Positions 50,727-60,373 are shown, numbered from the stretch's first letter. The stretch: 64,000 nt of DNA from Sphingomonas sp. Leaf242 (GCF_001422045.1 NZ_LMLW01000001.1:70972-134971); one strand, 5' to 3'. Numbers and translations: made by a program. Notes: generated from the sequence alone by a model not told the origin.

Positions 50727-51803
50727 ATGAGCGTCCTCGAACTTCCTTCGACGCGCGAGGAATCCTGGCGCTGGGGTGATCCGGCGGCGATTGCGGCGGC
50801 GGCTGAACTGCCGCGCGGCGCTGCGCTGGATGCTGGCGAGTGGTTTCTCGACTTGCCGGGTGCGCGGGCGGTGTTCGTCGATGGTGTGCTCGACGAGGGG
50901 CGCAGCGATCTGCGGCACGTCACGATCGTCCCGATCGACGGTGGATCGCATGCGCTTGGGCGTCGGACGACCGGCCTGGGCTGGTCCTTGCGCGTCGAGG
51001 CGAACGCCACGGCCGAACTGATCCAGATCGTGCACATCGCGACCGGCGGCGAGAACCAGCTTCCGGCGGAAATCCTGCTTGCCGATGGCGCGAGCGCGTC
51101 GGTGGTCGAGACGTGTGTCGGGGCTGGCTGGTCGAACCGGTCGACGCGGATGACGCTCGGCAAGGGCGCTAAGCTTACACGGGCGGTGCGGTTGCTTCAG
51201 GCCGAAGGCTTCGTGTCGTTGCGCGACGAGGTCGAGATCGGTGCCGAGGCGACTCTGATCGTAACGGTGCTTGGTGCGGGCGATGCCGGGACGCGGATCG
51301 ATGGGTCGATCACGGTGACGGGTGACGATGCGTTCGCCGAATATGGCGGCGCGTTGCTGACGCGGAACGACCAGCGGCAGGAGTGCGCGGTGTCGGTGCG
51401 GCATGCGGCGCTGAACGGGCAGAGCAAGCAGATCTGGCGTGCGGTCGCGGCGGACAAGTCGACCGCCAGCCTCGCGGCGCGGGTCGAGGTGGCACGCGAT
51501 GCGCAGAAGACCGACGGCGTGCAGTCGTTGCGCGGGTTGCTGTTGCAGCGGACCGCGACGGTGAATTTGAAGCCCGAGCTGGAGATCTTCGCGGACGACG
51601 TGAAGTGCGCGCACGGCGCGACGGTCGGCGAACTCGACCAGCGCGCGCTGTTCTACATGCAGAGCCGCGGCATCCCGCACGCCAAGGCGCAGGCGCTGCT
51701 CACGCGCGCGTTCGTCGGCGATGCGTTCGTGCAGGTCGCGGACGAGACGGTGCGCGAGGCTTTCGTGGCGGACGCGGACGCGTGGCTGGAGCGGGCATTG
51801 TGA
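50727..51803 (+). CDS. sufD: Fe-S cluster assembly protein SufD
   Basis: 358 residues from the ATG at 50727; a TTG at 50715 is less likely. SufD features: LRHVTIVPIDGG, FAEYGGALLTRNDQRQE, GLLLQRTATVNLKPELEIFADDVK split by typical spacing, CAHGATVGELDQRALFYMQS and RGIPHAKAQALLTRAF, with the conserved Cys/His in KCAHGA. Partner of SufB in the scaffold. Confidence 0.94.
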   Translation: MSVLELPSTREESWRWGDPAAIAAAAELPRGAALDAGEWFLDLPGARAVFVDGVLDEGRSDLRHVTIVPIDGGSHALGRRTTGLGWSLRVEANATAELIQIVHIATGGENQLPAEILLADGASASVVETCVGAGWSNRSTRMTLGKGAKLTRAVRLLQAEGFVSLRDEVEIGAEATLIVTVLGAGDAGTRIDGSITVTGDDAFAEYGGALLTRNDQRQECAVSVRHAALNGQSKQIWRAVAADKSTASLAARVEVARDAQKTDGVQSLRGLLLQRTATVNLKPELEIFADDVKCAHGATVGELDQRALFYMQSRGIPHAKAQALLTRAFVGDAFVQVADETVREAFVADADAWLERAL

Positions 51804-51817
51804 TCGGGCGCAACGCG

Positions 51818-51924
51818 CTCCCCTCCCTGGAAGGGAGGGGCTGGGGGTGGGTCGGCCCTTTGGCTGGCGTCACCGTGTCCCAGCAGCCGACCCACCCCCG
51901 ACCCCTCCCTTCCAGGGAGGGGGG
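51818..51924. repeat. Inverted repeat pair between sufD and sufS
   Basis: CTCCCCTCCCTGGAAGGGAG and the inverse CTCCCTTCCAGGGAGGGG, with inner GGGGGTGGGTCGG / CCGACCCACCCC arms. Copy of 46957. It ends 3 bp before the sufS ATG, so its AGGGAGGGGGGAAG arm serves as the RBS. Confidence 0.9.
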
Positions 51925-51927
51925 AAG

Positions 51928-53142
51928 ATGAGTGTGATGACCCAAACGCGCCCGCTCGACCGCCTGTCGGACTTCCCGGCGATTCCAGAGGGCTGGGCGT
52001 ATCTCGATACCGCCGCCACCGCGCAGAAGCCGCAGGTCGTGGTCGATGCGATTACGCGCGCTTATGGCGAGACCTACGCCACCGTGCACCGCGGCGTGTA
52101 CCAGCGGTCCGCCGACATGACGGTCGCCTATGAGGCGGCACGGAATGCGGTCGCGCGGTTTATCGGTGCGGGATCGTCGGACGAGATCGTGTTCGTGCGC
52201 GGTGCTACCGAAGCGATCAATTTGGTCGCAACGTGCTGGGCAGGAACGCAGTTGAAGGCGGGCGACCGCATCCTGCTCTCCATGCTGGAGCATCATTCGA
52301 ACATCGTGCCGTGGCAGATGATCGCGGAAGCGCATGGCGTCGCGATCGACGTGTTGCCGTTAACGCCCGACAACCGCATCGATCTCGACGCGATGGAGCG
52401 GATGATCACGCCGGCGCACAAGCTGGTTGCGCTCGGGCATGTCTCGAACGTGCTCGGCTCGGTGCTCGACGCCAAGCGCGCGACCGAGATCGCACATTCG
52501 GTGGGCGCGAAAATCCTGCTCGACGGGTGCCAGTCGGTGCCGCGGATCACGGTCGACGTGAAGACGATCGGCTGCGATTTCTACGTGTTCTCCGGGCACA
52601 AGCTGTACGGGCCGACGGGGATCGGCGTGCTTTGGGCTAAGCCGGAACTGCTCGACGCGATGCCGCCGTACCAGGGCGGCGGGTCGATGATCGACAAGGT
52701 GTCGTTCGCCAGGACCACCTACGCGCCGCCGCCGGGGCGGTTCGAGGCGGGGACGCCGCATATCGTCGGCGCGCTCGGGCTGCATGCCGCGATCGACTAT
52801 GTCGAGAGCATCGGCCTCGACGCGATTCACGCGCATGAGACGGCGCTGGTGACGGCCACGCGCGAGGCGCTGTCGGGGATCAATTCGGTGCGCCTCTATG
52901 GCCCGGCGGACTCGGCGGGGATCGTGAGCTTCACGATAGAGGGGGTTCATCCGCACGACATCGGCACCATATTGGACGAGGAGCGCGTCGCGATCCGTGC
53001 CGGCCATCACTGTGCGCAGCCGTTGATGGAGGCGCTGGGCGTCGAAGCGACGGCACGCGCGAGCTTCGGCGTGTATAACGGGCCGGCGGACGTCGAGGCG
53101 CTGGTGCGTGGTATCGAGCGAGTAACGAGGATCTTCAAATGA
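51928..53142 (+). CDS. sufS: Cysteine desulfurase SufS
   Basis: 404 residues, PLP enzyme: YLDTAATAQKPQVVVDAI, YATVHRGVYQRS, FVRGATEAINLVA, MLEHHSNIVPWQ, LLDGCQSVPRITVDVK, PLP-lysine in VFSGHKLYGPTGIGVLWAK, and the catalytic Cys in RAGHHCAQPLM. Supplies sulfur to SufBCD. No sufE or sufU gene is nearby. Its stop overlaps the DUF59 gene by ATGA. Confidence 0.95.
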   Translation: MSVMTQTRPLDRLSDFPAIPEGWAYLDTAATAQKPQVVVDAITRAYGETYATVHRGVYQRSADMTVAYEAARNAVARFIGAGSSDEIVFVRGATEAINLVATCWAGTQLKAGDRILLSMLEHHSNIVPWQMIAEAHGVAIDVLPLTPDNRIDLDAMERMITPAHKLVALGHVSNVLGSVLDAKRATEIAHSVGAKILLDGCQSVPRITVDVKTIGCDFYVFSGHKLYGPTGIGVLWAKPELLDAMPPYQGGGSMIDKVSFARTTYAPPPGRFEAGTPHIVGALGLHAAIDYVESIGLDAIHAHETALVTATREALSGINSVRLYGPADSAGIVSFTIEGVHPHDIGTILDEERVAIRAGHHCAQPLMEALGVEATARASFGVYNGPADVEALVRGIERVTRIFK

Positions 53143-53600
53143 GCGATCGGTTCGAGATCGAGGAAGTGGATGCGGTCGCATCGCCGCCCAAGGCGCGCGT
53201 CGTGATGGAGACGGACTCCGACGCAGAGCGGAAGCGGGATTATCTTGCCGGGTTTCTGGCGCAGAAGCCGCAGGTGGATTCGCCCGGCGAGCCTGGCGGC
53301 GCGGTGTATGATGCGATCATCGATGCACTGAAGGAAATCTACGATCCCGAGATCCCGGTGAACATCTATGACCTGGGGCTGATCTACGGCGTCGAGGTGA
53401 CCGAGGACGGGCATGCGGTGGTGGCGATGACGCTGACCACGCCGAACTGTCCGGTCGCGGAGTCGATGCCGGCGGAGGTCGAGATGCGCGTCGGGTCGGT
53501 GCCGGGGGTCGGGTTTGCGGAAGTGAACCTTGTCTGGGATCCGCCCTGGGATCCGCAGAAGATGTCGGACGAGGCTAAGCTCGAGCTGGGCATGCTGTAA
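53139..53600 (+). CDS. sufT: SufT-like DUF59 (MIP18-family) protein
   Basis: 153 residues: a variable 50-residue N-terminus, then the MIP18 domain with ALKEIYDPEIPVNIYDLGLI, MTLTTPNCPVAESMP (conserved Cys) and VNLVWDPPWDPQKMSDEAK. SufT helps mature Fe-S proteins under high demand. Located between sufS and sufA. Confidence 0.92.
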   Translation: MSDRFEIEEVDAVASPPKARVVMETDSDAERKRDYLAGFLAQKPQVDSPGEPGGAVYDAIIDALKEIYDPEIPVNIYDLGLIYGVEVTEDGHAVVAMTLTTPNCPVAESMPAEVEMRVGSVPGVGFAEVNLVWDPPWDPQKMSDEAKLELGML

Positions 53601-53604
53601 TCAT

Positions 53605-53695
53605 CCCCTCCCGCTTGCGGGAGGGGTCAGGGGAGGGGAGTGCGGAACGCTGCTGTTCAAGCCCTCCCCCGACCCCTCCCGCAGGCGGGAGGGGA
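53605..53695. repeat. Inverted repeat pair between sufT and sufA
   Basis: CCCCTCCCGCTTGCGGGAGG and CCCCTCCCGCAGGCGGGAGG around a 40-bp core. Family of 29200. It ends 16 bp before the sufA ATG. Confidence 0.88.
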
Positions 53696-53711
53696 GCAGA
53701 AGGAATTGGTG

Positions 53712-54065
53712 ATGGCGACGACATTGCGAGCACGGCCGGCGGCGCTGAACCTCACCGAGACGGCGCATGCGCGGATCGCCGACCTTATGGCGCGGGCTCC
53801 GGAAGATGCGATCGGGGTGAAGTTGTCGACGCCGAAGCGTGGGTGTTCGGGGCTGGCCTATTCGGTGGATTACGTCACCGAGGCCAAGCCTTTCGACGAG
53901 CGGATCGATACGCCGGGTGGCACGCTGTTCGTAGATGGTGGGTCGATCCTGTATTTGATCGGGTCGACGATGGACTGGGTCGAGGACGATTTCACCGCCG
54001 GCTTCGTGTTCCAGAACCCGAACGCCAAGGGTGCTTGCGGGTGTGGGGAAAGCTTCACGGTCTGA
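53712..54065 (+). CDS. sufA: A-type Fe-S carrier (SufA/HesB-like)
   Basis: 117 residues from the ATG at 53712. HesB fold with the three ligand cysteines: RGCSGLAYSVDYV and GACGCGESF, plus FVFQNPNAKG. It receives clusters from SufBCD and delivers them to apo-proteins. Last gene of the suf group. Confidence 0.94.
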   Translation: MATTLRARPAALNLTETAHARIADLMARAPEDAIGVKLSTPKRGCSGLAYSVDYVTEAKPFDERIDTPGGTLFVDGGSILYLIGSTMDWVEDDFTAGFVFQNPNAKGACGCGESFTV

Positions 54066-54087
54066 GAGTTGCCGTAAGGTAGCGTGT

Positions 54088-54134
54088 TTCCCCGCGAAGG
54101 CGGGGACCCAGACTGGGCTCCCGCCTTCGCGGGA
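54088..54134. repeat. Double hairpin, CCCCGCGAAGGCGGGG family (second copy)
   Basis: CCCCGCGAAGGCGGGG and CTCCCGCCTTCGCGGGAG 10 bp apart, after sufA. Nearly identical to 41813-41858, including the inner CCAGACTGG. Confidence 0.87.
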
Positions 54135-54179
54135 GAACATGATGCGAGCGGACTGCCGTTCGATTTCGGCGGCTCTTCT

Positions 54180-54285
54180 ACCACCCCGGCGACGCCCGGG
54201 GCTGTGTCGGGAGACGCTGCGGACATAGTGCTGCGCGTCGTCACAATTACCTTGCCAACTGGACTTCGGCCTCCCGCCGGGGAGG
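54180..54285. repeat. Inverted repeat pair, CCCCGGCG family (diverged copy)
   Basis: ACCACCCCGGCGACGCCCGG and CCTCCCGCCGGGGAGG with inner CTTGCCAACTGG. Third member of the family at 28267 and 41899. The order double hairpin then this family also occurs at 41813/41899. Confidence 0.82.
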
Positions 54286-54372
54286 AGATTTCGCTGGGGT
54301 AGGTGATTGGCCGCTGGCCTTGCCCCCTGGTCTCGTCCTGTGCCACTCCCCGCGCAACAAGAGGGGATATCC

Positions 54373-55764
54373 GTGGCCAGTCTGTTTCGCCGAAAAATCG
54401 TCACCGAGCAGCCGCCCGAGCATCAGCTCGCGCGGACCTTGTCGTGGCCGCATCTGGTGGCGATGGGTGTCGGTGGAATCGTCGGTACCGGCATCCTGAC
54501 GCTGATCGGCGTGGGGGCAGGGCTCGCCGGGCCTGCCGTCATTCTGTCCTTCATCATCGCTGGCGGGATCTGTGCCTGCGCGGCGCTCGCCTATGCCGAG
54601 ATGGCGACGATGATCCCCGCCTCGGGCAGCGCATACACCTATAGCTATGTCGTGCTCGGCGAACTGATCGCCTGGGTGATCGGCTGGTCGCTGATCCTCG
54701 AATATTCGCTCGTCGTGTCGACCGTCGCGGTTGGCTGGTCGGGCTATGCCGCGCCGTTGCTGCGCGGTGCGTTCGGGTTTCCCGAGGCGCTGACGCTCAG
54801 CCCCGAACTCGGCGGCATTCTCAACGTGCCCGCGATCTTCATCATCGCGGTCGTCGCGGGCGTGCTGTCGTTCGGCACGCGTGAGAGTGCGACGCTGAAC
54901 GCAGTGCTGGTCGGCGTGAAGATGATCGCGCTCGCCGTGTTCGTGTTCATCGCGCTGCACTATTTCAACAGCGCCAACCTCCACCCGTTCATGCCCTACG
55001 GCTTCCCCAAGGCCGTGCAGCCCGACGGGGCCGAACGCGGCGTGATGGCGGCGGCGGCGATCATCTTCTTTGCGTTCTATGGCTTCGATGCGATCTCCAC
55101 CGCAGCGGAGGAGACCAAGAACCCAGGCCGCGATCTCGCGATCGGGATCGTCGGGTCGATGGTCGCGTGCATCGCGATCTACATCCTCGTCGCGGTCGCC
55201 GCGGTCGGGGCGCTGTCGTACACCAAGTTCGCCGGCAGCGCCGAGCCTCTCGCGCTGATCCTCCGCGAGATCGGCCGACCGGGGTTCGCGACTTTCCTTG
55301 GCGCCTCCGCCGTAATCGCGTTGCCGACAGTGCTGCTCGCGTTCCTGTTCGGCCAGAGCCGGATCTTCTTCACGATGGCGCGCGACGGCCTGCTCCCGCT
55401 GAGCCTCGCCAAGGTCTCCAAGCGAGGTGCCCCGGTCCGCATCACCTGGATCACGGCGGCGATTGTTGCCGTCATCGCAGGCCTGTTGCCGCTCGCCGAG
55501 ATCGCCGCGCTGGCCAACGCGGGCACGCTCGCGGCGTTCGTCGCGGTCTGCGCGTGCATGCTCGTGATGCGCCGCCGTGCGCCCGACGCGATCCGCACGT
55601 TCCGCACGCCGGCGGCAACGCTGGTCGGCACGATCGGCATCCTCGGATGCCTGTACCTCTTCTTCAGCCTCCCCTCCAAAACGCAGCTCTATTTCGGGCT
55701 GTGGAACCTGCTCGGCCTTGCGATCTACTTCGTCTACGCGCGACCGAGGGCGATCGCCAAATGA
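54373..55764 (+). CDS. APC-family amino acid permease
   Basis: 463 residues, GTG start at 54373 with GAGGGG upstream; the frame further upstream has no start with a good RBS. Twelve or more membrane segments; LVAMGVGGIVGTGILTLIGV in helix 1 is the substrate-binding G-x-G-T-G loop of cationic amino-acid transporters (YfnA/CAT type), and FFAFYGFDAISTAAEETKNP is typical of the family. Overlaps mtnP by ATGA. Confidence 0.92.
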   Translation: MASLFRRKIVTEQPPEHQLARTLSWPHLVAMGVGGIVGTGILTLIGVGAGLAGPAVILSFIIAGGICACAALAYAEMATMIPASGSAYTYSYVVLGELIAWVIGWSLILEYSLVVSTVAVGWSGYAAPLLRGAFGFPEALTLSPELGGILNVPAIFIIAVVAGVLSFGTRESATLNAVLVGVKMIALAVFVFIALHYFNSANLHPFMPYGFPKAVQPDGAERGVMAAAAIIFFAFYGFDAISTAAEETKNPGRDLAIGIVGSMVACIAIYILVAVAAVGALSYTKFAGSAEPLALILREIGRPGFATFLGASAVIALPTVLLAFLFGQSRIFFTMARDGLLPLSLAKVSKRGAPVRITWITAAIVAVIAGLLPLAEIAALANAGTLAAFVAVCACMLVMRRRAPDAIRTFRTPAATLVGTIGILGCLYLFFSLPSKTQLYFGLWNLLGLAIYFVYARPRAIAK

Positions 55765-56630
55765 GCGGCTGGATGATCGGCATCATTGGTGGCTCAGGGC
55801 TGTACGCGGTCGACGGGATCGAAGACGGCCGCTGGCAGGCGGTCGAGACGCCGTGGGGCGAGCCATCGGACGCGATCTACACCGGCCGCGTCGGCCATGT
55901 CGGCGTCGCGTTCCTGCCAAGGCACGGCCGAGGCCACCGCATCTCCCCTTCCGAGCTCAACGCCCGCGCGAACATCGATGCGTTGAAGCGGCTCGGCGTC
56001 ACCGATGTTCTGGCCGTGTCGTCGGTCGGCTCTCTGGTCGAGCAGCGCCCGCCCGGCAGCTTCACCGTCGTCGACCAGTTTATCGATCGCACCAAGGCGC
56101 GCCCGTCGAGCTTCTTCGGCACCGGCCTCGTCGCGCACGTCTCGATGGCCGACCCGGTCTGCCCGCGCCTGTCGCGCTATGCCGCACAAGCCGCGCGCGA
56201 GGCAGGCGCGCAGGTCGACGACCGCGGCACGTATCTCGCGATGGAAGGCCCGCAATTCTCGACGCGCGCGGAAAGTCGGCTGTACCGCCAATGGGGCTGC
56301 GACGTCATCGGCATGACCGCCATGCCCGAAGCGAAACTCGCGCGTGAGGCGGAGCTGCCCTACGCGCTGGTCGGCATGGTGACGGATTACGATTGCTGGC
56401 GGGAAGACGAGGCGGGCGTCGATGTCGCGCAGGTGATCGCGCAACTCGGCGCGAATGCGGCCAAGGCCCGCGCGATGGTGATGGCGCTCCTCCGCGCGTT
56501 ACCGGCGGAGCGTCCGGCATCGCCGATCGACACCTGCCTGGACAGCGCGATCATCACCGCCACCGAGGCGCGTGATCCGGCGCTGGTCGCGAAGTTCGCC
56601 GCTGTCGCCGGCCGGGCCTTGCGCAGATAA
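55761..56630 (+). CDS. mtnP: S-methyl-5'-thioadenosine phosphorylase
   Basis: 289 residues of the PNP/MTAP family: IGIIGGSGLY, FLPRHGRGHRISPSELNARA, VDQFIDRTKARPSSFF, YLAMEGPQFSTRAES, IGMTAMPEAKLAREAELPYA and VTDYDCWRED. It splits methylthioadenosine to adenine and methylthioribose-1-phosphate in methionine salvage. Coupled to the permease, perhaps linking uptake with salvage. Confidence 0.94.
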   Translation: MSGWMIGIIGGSGLYAVDGIEDGRWQAVETPWGEPSDAIYTGRVGHVGVAFLPRHGRGHRISPSELNARANIDALKRLGVTDVLAVSSVGSLVEQRPPGSFTVVDQFIDRTKARPSSFFGTGLVAHVSMADPVCPRLSRYAAQAAREAGAQVDDRGTYLAMEGPQFSTRAESRLYRQWGCDVIGMTAMPEAKLAREAELPYALVGMVTDYDCWREDEAGVDVAQVIAQLGANAAKARAMVMALLRALPAERPASPIDTCLDSAIITATEARDPALVAKFAAVAGRALRR

Positions 56631-56695
56631 CGCGGTTCGAGGCTGAACCACGGGGCGACATGCTGGCCATGTCGCCCCGAGCGTCGGTTTGCGGG

Positions 56696-56965
56696 TTACT
56701 TCTCGACGATCGTCGCAACCGTCCTCGTGTCCCCGATCGCTGCCTTCGGCATGTCGAGCCCGTCGGCGCTCCACTGCGTCGCGGTCTTGCACGTCTTGCG
56801 CTGAAGATGGCTGCCCGTGACGGCCGGATCGGTCACGCAGTATTTCTGCGTCTTCGCGTCGTATTTCAGTTCGGTCGTCGGTTGCGATCCACCGGCAGCG
56901 AGAACCGGTGCGGCGGAGACGAGCGCGGTGGCGACGATCAGGCTCTTGAGGATGAACGATGACAT
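56696..56965 (-). CDS. Small secreted hypothetical protein
   Basis: 89 residues with a clear signal peptide (FILKSLIVATALVSAAPVLA). The mature part of about 65 residues contains two Cys (KYCVTDP and RKTCKTATQW) that could form a disulfide, and the SHLQRKTCKT motif seen in small sphingomonad exported proteins. Function unknown. It stands alone, and the gap 56966-57174 holds nothing recognisable. Confidence 0.78.
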   Translation of the reverse strand: MSSFILKSLIVATALVSAAPVLAAGGSQPTTELKYDAKTQKYCVTDPAVTGSHLQRKTCKTATQWSADGLDMPKAAIGDTRTVATIVEK

Positions 56966-57174
56966 GAGGGCGTCCTTCGGATTGTTGGCGTTGCAACCCG
57001 ATCGGATTGCCTGATCACCAATGCACCGAGTGTGCCAGTTTGTTACTACAGCGACACGCTACCTTCAACGCACTCACAAAACGTCATAATTTGTCGAATT
57101 TCTTCCAGGGCCGCTAGCATCACGCACCGAACGCAACACCATGATCTGGCGCGCGATACGGAAGGTTGGTGCGT

Positions 57175-57702
57175 TTAGCGCTCCAGCAGTCGTGGCATCA
57201 GCTCGACGAAGTTGCAGGGCCGGTGGCGGCTGTCGAGCTGGTCGCGGAGAATGCCGTCCCAGCCGTCCTTCACCGCGCCGGTCGAGCCTGGCAAAGCGAA
57301 GATATAGGTGCCGTGCGACACGCAGGCGCACGCACGCGACTGGACGGTCGAAGTGCCGATCGTCTGGTAGCTGAGCATCCGGAAGACCTCGCCGAACCCC
57401 GGGATCATCTTCTCGGCGACCTGCTCGACCGCCTCCGGGGTCACGTCGCGCCCGGTGACGCCGGTGCCGCCGGTGGTGATGATGCAGTCGACCTCCGGAT
57501 CACTGATCCAGGCATGCAGGCGCGACACGATCGTCTCGACGTCGTCCTTCTCGATCCGGCGGTCGGCGAGGACGTGGCCCGCCTCGGTCAGCCGCGCGAC
57601 CAGGGTGTCGCCCGAGCGATCCTCGGCAAGGCCACGCGTGTCCGACACCGTCAGCACGGCGATCCGCACAGGCAGGAAAATCCGGCTTTCATCGATCGGC
57701 AT
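57175..57702 (-). CDS. moaB: Molybdenum cofactor biosynthesis protein MoaB
   Basis: 175 residues from the ATG at 57702. MogA/MoaB domain: [39 protein letters not shown] and [18 protein letters not shown]. It adenylates molybdopterin or stands in for MogA. It is 5 bp after the transglycosylase gene on the same strand, likely an operon. No other moa genes here. Confidence 0.92.
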   Translation of the reverse strand: MPIDESRIFLPVRIAVLTVSDTRGLAEDRSGDTLVARLTEAGHVLADRRIEKDDVETIVSRLHAWISDPEVDCIITTGGTGVTGRDVTPEAVEQVAEKMIPGFGEVFRMLSYQTIGTSTVQSRACACVSHGTYIFALPGSTGAVKDGWDGILRDQLDSRHRPCNFVELMPRLLER

Positions 57703-57707
57703 GAAAC

Positions 57708-59594
57708 TCAGTCCGCGCGCGTGACAGTGGTGGATTGCGGTCCGACGCTGGCATTGACGGCAACGGTGGCGTTCAAGGGCGCCGTGCTGGCCCGGTATTG
57801 CGTATAGGGTCTGGCGGCCATCCGCACCGCGGTCGCACCCGGCAGGCCGGGGAAGCGCGGCCACATGCCCTGCGCGAGCGCGTTGCGGCTGGTCGACGCC
57901 TTCTTGCCGCCCTGCGCCTCGTACATCCAGTAATTGCGCAGCACGGTGGTCACGTATCCGCGCGTCTCCCAGTACGGAATGCTCTCGATATACAGCAGCG
58001 GATCGCCGTTATCGTGGACGATTGCGTTCCAGTCGCCGACCGGGCGCGGACCCGCGTTATACGCCGCAATCACCTTGGGCAGCAGCCCGCCGGTGACGCC
58101 CGCCATGTCGCGCAGCCGCTCGAGATGACGCTGGCCGACGTCCATGTTGGTGCTCGGCTTGGTCAGCGCTTTCACGTCGATCGAGGTGCCACGTTCGCGC
58201 GCGAAGTCGGTCGCGGCGGCGGGCATGATCTGCATCAGGCCATACGCGCCGGCCGGGCTCTTCACGGTGTTGCGGAACCGCGATTCCTCGAGCGTGTGCG
58301 CATAGACCAGCGCCTTGTCGATGTGCCAGCCGCTGTCCGGCGTCCAGTTCGGCGTCGGATAGCGCGCCTCGGCGGTCGACGTGATCCCCTGCGGGCAATT
58401 GTGCGCGAGCCACACGGTCGTCGCGGGCAGGCTCAGCGCTTCCGCCACGCGCACCAGATTACCGAACTCGCGCGGGTCGCCGATCTTGGCCTGCTGGCGG
58501 ATCACGGTATCGGCCAGATCGGTCTCGCCGACCTCAACCAGAGCGGCGGCGACGCGGACGTTCGGGCGGTTGCCGACGATTTTCCAGTCGCTCGCGACCA
58601 GCCCGCCGACGGACGTGCCCTTGTCCCTCATCGCCAGCTGCTGACGTGCGAGCTGGCCATAGAAGCTCTCGCCGAACTGCGCCGCCGCCTTCAGCCGACC
58701 CTCGATCTTGTCAGGGCGCGAGCAGACCATGTCGGCACGCGACGCCCAGTATAGTGCGGCGGCGCGTAGATCGACGTCGCCCGCGCGTGCTGCAACACCC
58801 TCGAACCCGGTCTCGGCATTCGCGCAGTCATTCTGCCGCCATGCCGAAAGCGCGCCGACCCAGCGGCCCTGGACCGCCCAGTCGCCGACGCCGTCCTGTG
58901 CCTTCGCCGCCATCACGCGCGCGTTCACGTCGTCGCCCTGGAGGAAATAGATCCACGCGATCTTCTGCTGCCATTCGGTCAGCGCCTCTGGGGTAAGCCC
59001 CGGCGTGCTTTCGAGCAGCGACTGTGCCTCGCGGCCCATGTCCGCCTTCACATAAGGCTGCATCTTCATCGCGAGATCGGCGGCGATCATGTCGCCCTGC
59101 AGGCTCTTGGCGCGGACGCGACGCGGTGCGCCGTCCTGCCAGATCAACCGCTGCGCTACGGGCAGGGGCGGCAAACCGACCGCGCCGCGCGTCGTCGCCA
59201 GGCGCGAGATCTGCGCGGCTTCGGGGAGTTCGGGCGCTTCGTTGAGCAGCGCGACCAGCGGCTCCATCTCGACGCGCGGCGACCCCTTCGCCGTATACAT
59301 CTCGGCGCGCGCGATCGCATGCAGCGGGCCGGGCTTCATCGTATCGAGCCCGATCTGCGCGTCGGTCCACTTGCCATCGCGGATTGCGGCGAACACCGTT
59401 TTGTAGGCCTCGCGCTGGCTGGCATCGAGCTGGTCGGGGATCTGCTCCAGCGTCGGCGCGCCGACCAGCTTGGTCGTTCCGAGCCGCGCATCGCCGGCAG
59501 GCTCGCCCGCAGCGGTCGCCGCCAAGGCCGGGAGGGGGAGGGCGCTAAGGCCCAGGGCGATCGCCGCCCAGGAAACCGATCGGATCCGAATCAT
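57708..59594 (-). CDS. Soluble lytic murein transglycosylase (Slt-like)
   Basis: 628 residues with signal peptide ([16 protein letters not shown]). A helical superhelix (about 40-430) precedes the GH23 domain with catalytic Glu in [20 protein letters not shown] and [27 protein letters not shown] and [20 protein letters not shown]. It cleaves peptidoglycan to anhydromuropeptides. Its ATG overlaps the stop of the uracil glycosylase-like gene by four bases. Confidence 0.93.
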   Translation of the reverse strand: MIRIRSVSWAAIALGLSALPLPALAATAAGEPAGDARLGTTKLVGAPTLEQIPDQLDASQREAYKTVFAAIRDGKWTDAQIGLDTMKPGPLHAIARAEMYTAKGSPRVEMEPLVALLNEAPELPEAAQISRLATTRGAVGLPPLPVAQRLIWQDGAPRRVRAKSLQGDMIAADLAMKMQPYVKADMGREAQSLLESTPGLTPEALTEWQQKIAWIYFLQGDDVNARVMAAKAQDGVGDWAVQGRWVGALSAWRQNDCANAETGFEGVAARAGDVDLRAAALYWASRADMVCSRPDKIEGRLKAAAQFGESFYGQLARQQLAMRDKGTSVGGLVASDWKIVGNRPNVRVAAALVEVGETDLADTVIRQQAKIGDPREFGNLVRVAEALSLPATTVWLAHNCPQGITSTAEARYPTPNWTPDSGWHIDKALVYAHTLEESRFRNTVKSPAGAYGLMQIMPAAATDFARERGTSIDVKALTKPSTNMDVGQRHLERLRDMAGVTGGLLPKVIAAYNAGPRPVGDWNAIVHDNGDPLLYIESIPYWETRGYVTTVLRNYWMYEAQGGKKASTSRNALAQGMWPRFPGLPGATAVRMAARPYTQYRASTAPLNATVAVNASVGPQSTTVTRAD

Positions 59595-60373
59595 CTCACA
59601 CCCTCTTGCGACGTCAGTCCGCGCATCAGCATCTGCAAATCCTTCCAGGCCTCGGCCTTGGCCGCGGGCTTCTCGATCAGAAACCGCGGGTGAAAGCTCG
59701 CGATCACGCCGGTCTCGCTGGAGGCTTCGCCAGACGCCGAACCGGACCCCGTTTGTCCGGTCTTATGGTTAAATCCGTGCAAACGCCCACGCGCCGCCTG
59801 TAATTCCGTCCCGAGGATCGCACGGCTCGCCGCATTGCCCAGCAGCAGCAACCGCTTGGGCGCGACCAACCCGATGTGATGCCTGGCGATTTCCGAGAGC
59901 CGCGCCTCGACCTCGCTCTGGATCCGCCCCGCCGTCGGCCGCTTCGCGCAGACCGCCGCGAGATGCACTTCGTCGCGCGTCAGACCGATCGCTGCGAGCA
60001 TCTTGTCGAGCAACCGTCCCGACGCGCCACTCAGCAACGCCCCCGCATCGCCGTCGTCCCGGTCCGGGCAATCGACAAGCACCATGACCGTAGCGTCAGC
60101 CGGACCTAGGGCAGCGAGCGAAACCCCGCTCCAGTCCGCCTCGGGAACCTCCGCGCCGCTCCGCCAGGCCAGGAAATCGGCGAGCAAATGCGGCATCGCG
60201 GACGGTGCCACGACCGGCGCAGTAGGCGCAGCGGAGGGGACGACAAGCGGTTCGGGTGCCGCGAACCAGTCGCGTGGAACGTCGTCCACCAGCGTGTCGA
60301 CGCCAGCCTCGTGCCACCAATCGAGCGCGCTCGCGGCGGCGTTTCGCCAATCGATGGTTTGATCCGCCCCCAC
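59591..60373 (-). CDS. Uracil-DNA glycosylase-superfamily protein, divergent
   Basis: 260 residues, GTG start at 60373. A Pro/Ala-rich N-terminal 80 residues leads to a UDG fold: ATVMVLVDCPDRDDGDAGA in the place of the usual GEAPG block, GRLLDKMLAAIGLTRDEVHL, CAKRPTAGRIQSEVEA, KRLLLLGNAASRAILG and ASFHPRFLIEKP (His-Pro motif). The 4Fe-4S cysteines of family 4 are not seen. Activity on uracil is therefore uncertain. Divergent from the ETF-QO gene. Confidence 0.8.
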   Translation of the reverse strand: MGADQTIDWRNAAASALDWWHEAGVDTLVDDVPRDWFAAPEPLVVPSAAPTAPVVAPSAMPHLLADFLAWRSGAEVPEADWSGVSLAALGPADATVMVLVDCPDRDDGDAGALLSGASGRLLDKMLAAIGLTRDEVHLAAVCAKRPTAGRIQSEVEARLSEIARHHIGLVAPKRLLLLGNAASRAILGTELQAARGRLHGFNHKTGQTGSGSASGEASSETGVIASFHPRFLIEKPAAKAEAWKDLQMLMRGLTSQEGVR

